This document shows, piece by piece, positions 39,045-49,800 of a DNA stretch of 64,000 nt. The DNA is from Auanema rhodensis (taxonomy: Eukaryota; Nematoda; Chromadorea; Rhabditida; Rhabditidae), in assembly GCA_964057225.1 (NCBI GenBank), contig OZ059900.1, positions 19,235,638 to 19,299,637 of the forward strand. The letters are read 5' to 3'. The notes below the pieces were generated by a model. The model was not told the origin of the DNA, did no database searches, and was given only the letters and a program-made list of their open reading frames with translations. Position numbers and translations under genes: made by a program. Positions within the stretch are counted from its first letter, which is position 1. Each line of letters opens with the position of its first letter.

Positions 39045-42000
39045 GACAAAAAAACAGGGGTTAGAAAATTAAGGAAATTAGCATATTCTGAGGGCACGCC
39101 CCTTATGGCTAATATTGATTAAATCGATTTTTGTTCATATGAGTCGTCAAATGCAACGAATTTCAGCGTGTTACATACTAAAATGAAGCATTTTACATGC
39201 TGAACACTAGAAAAATACAAAAACACAGTATTTCCCATGAGAAATATTTTATTATGCTGGAAAAGCAGTTTTTGGAAATTTCGCTGTAAACAAGGTTTTG
39301 ACTTACGATTTCATGTGTTCAAACTCATGCAATGTCAATGAAACCTAGCTCAAAATTGTTCGTACAACGTCTAGTTCCACTTTCACGACAAAAAAACAGG
39401 GGTTAGAAAATTAAGGAAATTAGCATATTCTGAGGGCACGCCCCTTATGGCTAATATTGATTAAATCGATTTTTGTTCATATGAGTCGTCAAATGCAACG
39501 AATTTCAGCGTGTTACATACTAAAATGAAGCATTTTACATGCTGAACACTAGAAAAATACAAAAACACAGTATTTCTCATGAGAAATATTTTATTATGCT
39601 GGAAAACCAGTTTTTGGAAATTTCGCTGTAAACAAGGTTTTGACTTACGATTTCATGTGTTCAAACTCATGCAATGTCAATGAAACCTAGCTCAAAATTG
39701 TTTGTACAACGTCTAGTTCCACTTTCACGACAAAAAAACAGGGGTTAGAAAATTAAGGAAATTAGCATATTCTGAGGGCACGCCCCTTATGGCTAATATT
39801 GATTAAATCGATTTTTGTTCATATGAGTCGTCAAATGCAACGAATTTCAGCGTGTTACATACTAAAATGAAGCATTTTACATGCTGAACACTAGAAAAAT
39901 ACAAAAACACAGTATTTCCCATGAGAAATATTTTATTATGCTGGAAAACCAGTTTTTGGAAATTTCGCTGTAAACAAGGTTTTGACTTACGATTTCATGT
40001 GTTCAAACTCATGCAATGTCAATGAAACCTAGCTCAAAATTGTTCGTACAACGTCTAGTTCCACTTTCACGACAAAAAAACAGGGGTTAGAAAATTAAGG
40101 AAATTAGCATATTCTGAGGGCACGCCCCTTATGGCTAATATTGATTAAATCGATTTTTGTTCATATGAGTCGTCAAATGCAACGAATTTCAGCGTGTTAC
40201 ATACTAAAATGAAGCATTTTACATGCTGAACACTAGAAAAATACAAAAACACAGTATTTCTCATGAGAAATATTTTATTATGCTGGAAAACCAGTTTTTG
40301 GAAATTTCGCTGTAAACAAGGTTTTGACTTACGATTTCATGTGTTCAAACTCATGCAATGTCAATGAAACCTAGCTCAAAATTGTTTGTACAACGTCTAG
40401 TTCCACTTTCACGACAAAAAAACAGGGGTTAGAAAATTAAGGAAATTAGCATATTCTGAGGGCACGCCCCTTATGGCTAATATTGATTAAATCGATTTTT
40501 GTTCATATGAGTCGTCAAATGCAACGAATTTCAGCGTGTTACATACTAAAATGAAGCATTTTACATGCTGAACACTAGAAAAATACAAAAACACAGTATT
40601 TCCCATGAGAAATATTTTATTATGCTGGAAAAGCAGTTTTTGGAAATTTCGCTGTAAACAAGGTTTTGACTTACGATTTCATGTGTTCAAACTCATGCAA
40701 TGTCAATGAAACCTAGCTCAAAATTGTTCGTACAACGTCTAGTTCCACTTTCACGACAAAAAAACAGGGGTTAGAAAATTAAGGAAATTAGCATATTCTG
40801 AGGGCACGCCCCTTATGGCTAATATTGATTAAATCGATTTTTGTTCATATGAGTCGTCAAATGCAACGAATTTCAGCGTGTTACATACTAAAATGAAGCA
40901 TTTTACATGCTGAACACTAGAAAAATACAAAAACACAGTATTTCTCATGAGAAATATTTTATTATGCTGGAAAACCAGTTTTTGGAAATTTCGCTGTAAA
41001 CAAGGTTTTGACTTACGATTTCATGTGTTCAAACTCATGCAATGTCAATGAAACCTAGCTCAAAATTGTTTGTACAACGTCTAGTTCCACTTTCACGACA
41101 AAAAAACAGGGGGTAGAAAATTAAGGAAATTAGCATATTCTGAGGGCACGCCCCTTATGGCTAATATTGATTAAATCGATTTTTGTTCATATGAGTCGTC
41201 AAATGCAACGAATTTCAGCGTGTTACATACTAAAATGAAGCATTTTACATGCTGAACACTAGAAAAATACAAAAACACAGTATTTCCCATGAGAAATATT
41301 TTATTATGCTGGAAAACCAGTTTTTGGAAATTTCGCTGTAAACAAGGTTTTGACTTACGATTTCATGTGTTCAAACTCATGCAATGTCAATGAAACCTAG
41401 CTCAAAATTGTTCGTACAACGTCTAGTTCCACTTTCACGACAAAAAAACAGGGGTTAGAAAATTAAGGAAATTAGCATATTCTGAGGGCACGCCCCTTAT
41501 GGCTAATATTGATTAAATCGATTTTTGTTCATATGAGTCGTCAAATGCAACGAATTTCAGCGTGTTACATACTAAAATGAAGCATTTTACATGCTGAACA
41601 CTAGAAAAATACAAAAACACAGTATTTCTCATGAGAAATATTTTATTATGCTGGAAAACCAGTTTTTGGAAATTTCGCTGTAAACAAGGTTTTGACTTAC
41701 GATTTCATGTGTTCAAACTCATGCAATGTCAATGAAACCTAGCTCAAAATTGTTTGTACAACGTCTAGTTCCACTTTCACGACAAAAAAACAGGGGTTAG
41801 AAAATTAAGGAAATTAGCATATTCTGAGGGCACGCCCCTTATGGCTAATATTGATTAAATCGATTTTTGTTCATATGAGTCGTCAAATGCAACGAATTTC
41901 AGCGTGTTACATACTAAAATGAAGCATTTTACATGCTGAACACTAGAAAAATACAAAAACACAGTATTTCCCATGAGAAATATTTTATTATGCTGGAAAA

Positions 42001-42464
42001 GCAGTTTTTGGAAATTTCGCTGTAAACAAGGTTTTGACTTACGATTTCATGTGTTCAAACTCATGCAATGTCAATGAAACCTAGCTCAAAATTGTTCGTA
42101 CAACGTCTAGTTCCACTTTCACGACAAAAAAACAGGGGTTAGAAAATTAAGGAAATTAGCATATTCTGAGGGCACGCCCCTTATGGCTAATATTGATTAA
42201 ATCGATTTTTGTTCATATGAGTCGTCAAATGCAACGAATTTCAGCGTGTTACATACTAAAATGAAGCATTTTACATGCTGAACACTAGAAAAATACAAAA
42301 ACACAGTATTTCTCATGAGAAATATTTTATTATGCTGGAAAACCAGTTTTTGGAAATTTCGCTGTAAACAAGGTTTTGACTTACGATTTCATGTGTTCAA
42401 ACTCATGCAATGTCAATGAAACCTAGCTCAAAATTGTTTGTACAACGTCTAGTTCCACTTTCAC
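39045..42464 (+). repeat. 4-monomer HOR (1368 bp), two and a half copies
   Basis: The order is GAAAAGCAG; TTCTCAT/TTGTTTG; plain; TTCTCAT/TTGTTTG. Copies start at 39045, 40413 and 41781, and the last stops after two units. The plain unit of copy 2 (41097) has the private head CAGGGGGTAG. The same head recurs at 44853, across the rearrangement. Confidence 0.87.
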
Positions 42465-43172
42465 GACAAAAAAACAGGGGTTAGAAAATTAAGGAAATTA
42501 GCATATTCTGAGGGCACGCCCCTTATGGCTAATATTGATTAAATCGATTTTTGTTCATATGAGTCGTCAAATGCAACGAATTTCAGCGTGTTACATACTA
42601 AAATGAAGCATTTTACATGCTGAACACTAGAAAAATACAAAAACACAGTATTTCCCATGAGAAATATTTTATCATGCTGGAAAACCAGTTTTTGGAAATT
42701 TCGCTGTAAACAAGGTTTTGACTTACGATTTCATGTGTTCAAACTCATGCAATGTCAATGAAACCTAGCTCAAAATTGTTTGTACAACGTCTAGTTCCAC
42801 TTTCACGACAAAAAAACAGGGGTTAGAAAATTAAGGAAATTAGCATATTCTGAGGGCACGCCCCTTATGGCTAATATTGATTAAATCGATTTTTGTTCAT
42901 ATGAGTCGTCAAATGCAACGAATTTCAGCGTGTTACATACTAAAATGAAGCATTTTACATGCTGAACACTAGAAAAATACAAAAACACAGTATTTCCCAT
43001 GAGAAATATTTTATCATGCTGGAAAACCAGTTTTTGGAAATTTCGCTGTAAACAAGGTTTTGACTTACGATTTCATGTGTTCAAACTCATGCAATGTCAA
43101 TGAAACCTAGCTCAAAATTGTTCGCACAACGTCTAGTTCCACTTTCACGACAAAAAAACAGGGGTTAGAAAA
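42465..43172 (+). repeat. Right end of block 1: two monomers and a 24-bp stub
   Basis: Units at 42465 and 42807 carry TTATCA. The second ends in TTCGCAC, seen elsewhere only in its duplicate at 45195. The next unit starts at 43149 and stops after monomer position 24. Forward orientation ends here in an A-rich filler, AAAGAAAAAA (43173-43182), that matches no part of the monomer. Confidence 0.9.
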
Positions 43173-43182
43173 AAAGAAAAAA

Positions 43183-44345
43183 AGCTAGGTTTCATTGACA
43201 TTGCATGAGTTTGAACACATGAAATCGTAAGTCAAAACCTTGTTTACAGCGAAATTTCAAAAAACTGGTTTTCCAGCATAATAAAATATTTCTCATAGGA
43301 AATACTGTGTTTTTGTATTTTTCTAGTGTTCAGCATGTGAAATGCTTCATTTTAGTATGTAACACGCTGAAATTCGTTGCATTTGACGACTCATATGAAC
43401 AAAAATCGATTTAATCAATATTAGCCATAAGGGGCGTGCCCTCAGAATATGCTAATTTCCTTAATTTTCTAACCCCTGTTTTGTTGTCGTGAAAGTGGAA
43501 CTAGACGTTGTAGGAACAATTTTGAGCTAGGTTTCATTGACATTGCATGAGTTTGAACACATGAAATCGTAAGTCAAAACCTTGTTTACAGCGAAATTTC
43601 CAAAAACTGGTTTTCCAGCATAATAAAATATTTCTCATGGGAAATACTGTGTTTTTGTATTTTTCTAGTGTTCAGCATGTAAAATGCTTCATTTTAGTAT
43701 GTAACACGCTGAAATTCGTTGCATTTGACGACTCATATGAACAAAAATCGATTTAATCAATATTAGCCATAAGGGGCGTGCCCTCAGAATATGCTAATTT
43801 CCTTAATTTTCTAACCCCTGTTTTTTGTCGTGAAAGTGGAACTAGACGTTGTAGGAACAATTTTGAGCTAGGTTTCATTGACATTGCATGAGTTTGAACA
43901 CATGAAATCGTAAGTCAAAACCTTGTTTACAGCGAAATTTCCAAAAACTGGTTTTCCAGCATAATAAAATATTTCTCATGGGAAATACTGTGTTTTTGTA
44001 TTTTTCTAGTGTTCAGCATGTAAAATGCTTCATTTTAGTATGTAACACGCTGAAATTCGTTGCATTTGACGACTCATATGAACAAAAATCGATTTAATCA
44101 ATATTAGCCATAAGGGGCGTGCCCTCAGAATATGCTAATTTCCTTAATTTTCTAACCCCTGTTTTTTTGTCGTGAAAGTGGAACTAGACGTTGTACGAAC
44201 GATTTTGAGCTAGGTTTCATTGACATTGCATGAGTTTGAACACATGAAATCGTAAGTCAAAACCTTGTTTACAGCGAAATTTCCAAAAACTGGTTTTCCA
44301 GCATAATAAAATATTTCTCATGGGAAATACTGTGTTTTTGTATTT
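43183..44345 (-). repeat. Inverted satellite segment, copy 1 (1163 bp)
   Basis: The monomer runs on the minus strand here. Going left to right it holds a partial unit 43183-43488 (positions 306-1), a 341-bp unit 43489-43829, a 342-bp unit 43830-44171, and a partial unit 44172-44345 (positions 342-169). Variants are of block-3 type. The first partial has GACAAC and CATTTCACATG like type T. The 341-bp unit has the six-A head and TTCCTAC like type S. Read on the minus strand the order S then T matches block 3. The 43183 unit also has private TTTCAAAAAACTGG and CATAGGAAAT. Confidence 0.93.
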
Positions 44346-44463
44346 CAGCGTGTTACATACTAAAATGAAGCATTTTACATGCTGAACACTAGAAAAATAC
44401 AAAAACACAGTATTTCCCATGAGAAATATTTTATTATGCTGGAAAACCAGTTTTTGGAAATTT
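44277..44463. repeat. Inverted repeat, 69-bp arms, 49-bp spacer (copy 1)
   Basis: The left arm is 44277-44345 and the right arm 44395-44463, with a spacer at 44346-44394. The left arm is the end of the inverted segment and the right arm is the forward DNA that follows. The switch back to forward orientation happens in the short overlap ATTT at 44342-44345, which fits both sides. The minus-strand reading frame at 44217-44420 runs through this palindrome. Confidence 0.92.
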
Positions 44464-44510
44464 GAAACCTAGCTCAAAATTGTTCCTACAACGTCTAGTT
44501 CCACTTTAAC
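44342..44510 (+). repeat. Partial monomer with 58-bp internal deletion (copy 1)
   Basis: Forward sequence resumes at monomer position 116. At 44463/44464 it jumps from position 237 to position 296, losing 58 bp (238-295). The lost part includes the forkhead-like TGTAAACA. The unit ends in TTCCTAC and CTTTAACG, and is followed by the unusual head GACAACAATAC at 44511. Confidence 0.92.
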
Positions 44511-45570
44511 GACAACAATACAGGGGTTAGAAAATTAAGGAAATTAGCATATTCTGAGGGCACGCCCCTTATGGCTAATATTGATTAAATCGATTTTTGT
44601 TCATATGAGTCGTCAAATGCAACGAATTTCAGCGTGTTACATACTAAAATGAAGCATTTCACATGCTGAACACTAGAAAAATACAAAAACACAGTATTTC
44701 TCATGAGAAATATTTTATTATGCTGGAAAACCAGTTTTTGGAAATTTCGCTGTAAACAAGGTTTTGACTTACGATTTCATGTGTTCAAACTCATGCAATG
44801 TCAATGAAACCTAGCTCAAAATTGTTTGTACAACGTCTAGTTCCACTTTCACGACAAAAAAACAGGGGGTAGAAAATTAAGGAAATTAGCATATTCTGAG
44901 GGCACGCCCCTTATGGCTAATATTGATTAAATCGATTTTTGTTCATATGAGTCGTCAAATGCAACGAATTTCAGCGTGTTACATACTAAAATGAAGCATT
45001 TTACATGCTGAACACTAGAAAAATACAAAAACACAGTATTTCCCATGAGAAATATTTTATCATGCTGGAAAACCAGTTTTTGGAAATTTCGCTGTAAACA
45101 AGGTTTTGACTTACGATTTCATGTGTTCAAACTCATGCAATGTCAATGAAACCTAGCTCAAAATTGTTTGTACAACGTCTAGTTCCACTTTCACGACAAA
45201 AAAACAGGGGTTAGAAAATTAAGGAAATTAGCATATTCTGAGGGCACGCCCCTTATGGCTAATATTGATTAAATCGATTTTTGTTCATATGAGTCGTCAA
45301 ATGCAACGAATTTCAGCGTGTTACATACTAAAATGAAGCATTTTACATGCTGAACACTAGAAAAATACAAAAACACAGTATTTCCCATGAGAAATATTTT
45401 ATCATGCTGGAAAACCAGTTTTTGGAAATTTCGCTGTAAACAAGGTTTTGACTTACGATTTCATGTGTTCAAACTCATGCAATGTCAATGAAACCTAGCT
45501 CAAAATTGTTCGCACAACGTCTAGTTCCACTTTCACGACAAAAAAACAGGGGTTAGAAAAAAAGAAAAAA
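44511..45570 (+). repeat. Forward bridge between the two inverted segments
   Basis: The unit at 44511 opens as block 3 (GACAACAATAC, CATTTCACATG) and ends as block 1 (TTCTCAT, TTGTTTG), so the duplication border lies inside it at about 44700. Units at 44853 and 45195 repeat the TTATCA units of 42465 and 42807. A 24-bp stub at 45537-45560 and the A-rich filler then lead into the second inverted segment. Confidence 0.87.
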
Positions 45571-46733
45571 AGCTAGGTTTCATTGACATTGCATGAGTTT
45601 GAACACATGAAATCGTAAGTCAAAACCTTGTTTACAGCGAAATTTCAAAAAACTGGTTTTCCAGCATAATAAAATATTTCTCATAGGAAATACTGTGTTT
45701 TTGTATTTTTCTAGTGTTCAGCATGTGAAATGCTTCATTTTAGTATGTAACACGCTGAAATTCGTTGCATTTGACGACTCATATGAACAAAAATCGATTT
45801 AATCAATATTAGCCATAAGGGGCGTGCCCTCAGAATATGCTAATTTCCTTAATTTTCTAACCCCTGTTTTGTTGTCGTGAAAGTGGAACTAGACGTTGTA
45901 GGAACAATTTTGAGCTAGGTTTCATTGACATTGCATGAGTTTGAACACATGAAATCGTAAGTCAAAACCTTGTTTACAGCGAAATTTCCAAAAACTGGTT
46001 TTCCAGCATAATAAAATATTTCTCATGGGAAATACTGTGTTTTTGTATTTTTCTAGTGTTCAGCATGTAAAATGCTTCATTTTAGTATGTAACACGCTGA
46101 AATTCGTTGCATTTGACGACTCATATGAACAAAAATCGATTTAATCAATATTAGCCATAAGGGGCGTGCCCTCAGAATATGCTAATTTCCTTAATTTTCT
46201 AACCCCTGTTTTTTGTCGTGAAAGTGGAACTAGACGTTGTAGGAACAATTTTGAGCTAGGTTTCATTGACATTGCATGAGTTTGAACACATGAAATCGTA
46301 AGTCAAAACCTTGTTTACAGCGAAATTTCCAAAAACTGGTTTTCCAGCATAATAAAATATTTCTCATGGGAAATACTGTGTTTTTGTATTTTTCTAGTGT
46401 TCAGCATGTAAAATGCTTCATTTTAGTATGTAACACGCTGAAATTAGTTGCATTTGACGACTCATATGAACAAAAATCGATTTAATCAATATTAGCCATA
46501 AGGGGCGTGCCCTCAGAATATGCTAATTTCCTTAATTTTCTAACCCCTGTTTTTTTGTCGTGAAAGTGGAACTAGACGTTGTACGAACAATTTTGAGCTA
46601 GGTTTCATTGACATTGCATGAGTTTGAACACATGAAATCGTAAGTCAAAACCTTGTTTACAGCGAAATTTCCAAAAACTGGTTTTCCAGCATAATAAAAT
46701 ATTTCTCATGGGAAATACTGTGTTTTTGTATTT
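45571..46733 (-). repeat. Inverted satellite segment, copy 2 (1163 bp)
   Basis: This is the same structure as 43183-44345, shifted by 2388 bp, with the same private variants (TTTCAAAAAACTGG, CATAGGAAAT, the six-A unit). One unit has AAATTAGTTG for AAATTCGTTG, which alters the CENP-B-box-like stretch. Confidence 0.92.
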
Positions 46734-46851
46734 CAGCGTGTTACATACTAAAATGAAGCATTTTACATGCTGAACACTAGAAAAATACAAAAACACAGTA
46801 TTTCCCATGAGAAATATTTTATTATGCTGGAAAACCAGTTTTTGGAAATTT
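46665..46851. repeat. Inverted repeat, 69-bp arms, 49-bp spacer (copy 2)
   Basis: Arms are 46665-46733 and 46783-46851, with a spacer at 46734-46782. It is the exact counterpart of the palindrome at 44277-44463. Confidence 0.92.
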
Positions 46852-46898
46852 GAAACCTAGCTCAAAATTGTTCCTACAACGTCTAGTTCCACTTTAAC
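46730..46898 (+). repeat. Partial monomer with 58-bp deletion (copy 2)
   Basis: This unit resumes at monomer position 116, and positions 238-295 are missing at 46851/46852. It is followed by the GACAACAATAC head at 46899, which opens block 3 proper. Confidence 0.91.
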
Positions 46899-49800
46899 GA
46901 CAACAATACAGGGGTTAGAAAATTAAGGAAATTAGCATATTCTGAGGGCACGCCCCTTATGGCTAATATTGATTAAATCGATTTTTGTTCATATGAGTCG
47001 TCAAATGCAACGAATTTCAGCGTGTTACATACTAAAATGAAGCATTTCACATGCTGAACACTAGAAAAATACAAAAACACAGTATTTCCCATGAGAAATA
47101 TTTTATTATGCTGGAAAACCAGTTTTTGGAAAGTTCGCTGTAAACAAGGTTTTGACTTACGATTTCATGTGTTCAAACTCATGCAATGTCAATGAAACCT
47201 AGCTCAAAATTGTTCGTACAACGTCTAGTTCCACTTTCACGACAAAAAAACAGGGGTTAGAAAATTAAGGAAATTAGCATATTCTGAGGGCACGCCCCTT
47301 ATGGCTAATATTGATTAAATCGATTTTTGTTCATATGAGTCGTCAAATGCAATTAATTTCAGCGTGTTACATACTAAAATGAAGCATTTTACATGCTGAA
47401 CACTAAAAAAATACAAAAACACAGTATTTCCCATGAGAAATATTTTATTATGCTGGAAAACCAGTTTTTGGAAATTTCGCTGTAAACAAGGTTTTGACTT
47501 ACGATTTCATGTGTTCAAACTCATGCAATGTCAATGAAACCTAGCTCAAAATTGTTCCTACAACGTCTAGTTCCACTTTCACGACAAAAAAACAGGGGTT
47601 AGAAAATTAAGGAAATTAGCATATTCTGAGGGCACGCCCCTTATGGCTAATATTGATTAAATCGATTTTTGTTCATATGAGTCGTCAAATGCAACGAATT
47701 TCAGCGTGTTACATACTAAAATGAAGCATTTTACATGCTGAACACTAGAAAAATACAAAAACACAGTATTTCCCATGAGAAATATTTTATTATGCTGGAA
47801 AACCAGTTTTTGGAAATTTCGCTGTAAACAAGGTTTTGACTTACGATTTCATGTGTTCAAACTCATGCAATGTCAATGAAACCTAGCTCAAAATTGTTCC
47901 TACAACGTCTAGTTCCACTTTCACGACAACAAAACAGGGGTTAGAAAATTAAGGAAATTAGCATATTCTGAGGGCACGCCCCTTATGGCTAATATTGATT
48001 AAATCGATTTTTGTTCATATGAGTCGTCAAATGCAACGAATTTCAGCGTGTTACATACTAAAATGAAGCATTTCACATGCTGAACACTGAAAAAATACAA
48101 AAACACAGTATTTCCCATGAGAAATATTTTATTATGCTGGAAAACCAGTTTTTGGAAATTTCGCTGTAAACAAGGTTTTGACTTACGATTTCATGTGTTC
48201 AAACTCATGCAATGTCAATGAAACCTAGCTCAAAATTGTTCCTACAACGTCTAGTTCCACTTTCACGACAACAAAACAGGGGTTAGAAAATTAAGGAAAT
48301 TAGCATATTCTGAGGGCACGCCCCTTATGGCTAATATTGATTAAATCGATTTTTGTTCATATGAGTCGTCAAATGCAACGAATTTCAGCGTGTTACATAC
48401 TAAAATGAAGTATTTTACATGCTGAACACTAGAAAAATACAAAAACACAGTATTTCCCATAAGAAATATTTTATTATGCTGGAAAACCAGTTTTTGGAAA
48501 GTTCGCTGTAAACAAGGTTTTGACTTACGATTTCATGTGTTCAAACTCATGCAATGTCAATGAAACCTAGCTCAAAATTGTTCGTACAACGTCTAGTTCC
48601 ACTTTCACGACAAAAAAACAGGGGTTAGAAAATTAAGGAAATTAGCATATTCTGAGGGCACGCCCCTTATGGCTAATATTGATTAAATCGATTTTTGTTC
48701 ATATGAGTCGTCAAATGCAATTAATTTCAGCGTGTTACATACTAAAATGAAGCATTTTACATGCTGAACACTAAAAAAATACAAAAACACAGTATTTCCC
48801 ATGAGAAATATTTTATTATGCTGGAAAACCAGTTTTTGGAAATTTCGCTGTAAACAAGGTTTTGACTTACGATTTCATGTGTTCAAACTCATGCAATGTC
48901 AATGAAACCTAGCTCAAAATTGTTCCTACAACGTCTAGTTCCACTTTCACGACAAAAAAACAGGGGTTAGAAAATTAAGGAAATTAGCATATTCTGAGGG
49001 CACGCCCCTTATGGCTAATATTGATTAAATCGATTTTTGTTCATATGAGTCGTCAAATGAAACGAATTTCAGCGTGTTACATACTAAAATGAAGCATTTT
49101 ACATGCTGAACACTAGAAAAATACAAAAACACAGTATTTCCCATGAGAAATATTTTATTATGCTGGAAAACCAGTTTTTGGAAATTTCGCTGTAAACAAG
49201 GTTTTGACTTACGATTTCATGTGTTCAAACTCATGCAATGTCAATGAAACCTAGCTCAAAATTGTTCCTACAACGTCTAGTTCCACTTTCACGACAACAA
49301 AACAGGGGTTAGAAAATTAAGGAAATTAGCATATTCTGAGGGCACGCCCCTTATGGCTAATATTGATTAAATCGATTTTTGTTCATATGAGTCGTCAAAT
49401 GCAACGAATTTCAGCGTGTTACATACTAAAATGAAGCATTTCACATGCTGAACACTGAAAAAATACAAAAACACAGTATTTCCCATGAGAAATATTTTAT
49501 TATGCTGGAAAACCAGTTTTTGGAAATTTCGCTGTAAACAAGGTTTTGACTTACGATTTCATGTGTTCAAACTCATGCAATGTCAATGAAACCTAGCTCA
49601 AAATTGTTCCTACAACGTCTAGTTCCACTTTCACGACAAAAAAACAGGGGTTAGAAAATTAAGGAAATTAGCATATTCTGAGGGCACGCCTCTTATGGCT
49701 AATATTGATTAAATCGATTTTTGTTCATATGAGTCGTCAAATGCAACGAATTTCAGCGTGTTACATACTAAAATGAAGCATTTTACATGCTGAACACTAT

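Larger units (their letters stand above)
41950..44345. repeat. Long imperfect palindrome at the block-1 end, 70-bp spacer
   Basis: The inverted segment starting at 43183 (monomer position 306 read backwards) faces the forward array ending at the matching base 43112. This gives arms of about 1.16 kb (roughly 41950-43112 and 43183-44345) around a spacer at 43113-43182. The arms are not identical, because the right arm is of block-3 subfamily. The spacer holds monomer positions 307-342 and 1-24 plus the A-rich filler. The duplicate palindrome is centred near 45536. Confidence 0.82.
42312..44699. repeat. Tandem segmental duplication, copy 1 (2388 bp)
   Basis: This stretch recurs at 44700-47087 with a constant offset of 2388 bp. 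The offset is not a multiple of 342, so it cannot come from simple monomer phase. The copy contains forward units 42465 and 42807, the A-rich junction, the inverted segment, the palindrome and the 58-bp-deletion monomer. The exact edges are uncertain because both lie in satellite DNA. I placed the border where TTCTCAT and TTCCCAT distinguish the flanks (about 44700). Confidence 0.88.
44700..47087. repeat. Tandem segmental duplication, copy 2 (2388 bp)
   Basis: This is the second copy of 42312-44699. I noticed three base differences between the copies: CAGGGGGTAG at 44853 against CAGGGGTTAG at 42465; AAATTAGTTG near 46441 against AAATTCGTTG near 44053; and AACAATTTTG near 46588 against AACGATTTTG near 44200. 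That is roughly 99.9% identity, so the duplication is recent or is an assembly product. Confidence 0.88.

Noticed and set aside
43173-43182. Poly-A tail of a retroposed sequence
   Set aside because: Only about ten bases with a G inside, and nothing non-satellite lies next to it on either side.
43183-44345. Transposable element insertion at the orientation switch
   Set aside because: Every base is satellite in reverse orientation apart from about ten A/G bases. There are no terminal repeats, target-site duplication or coding sequence.
44217-44420. 67-residue open reading frame on the minus strand, repeated at 46605-46808
   Set aside because: It exists only because the frame crosses the inverted/forward junction and reads the same satellite piece from both strands (the stretch NTVF appears twice). 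Ordinary units have no such frame, there is no recognisable domain, and the two copies are one duplication.
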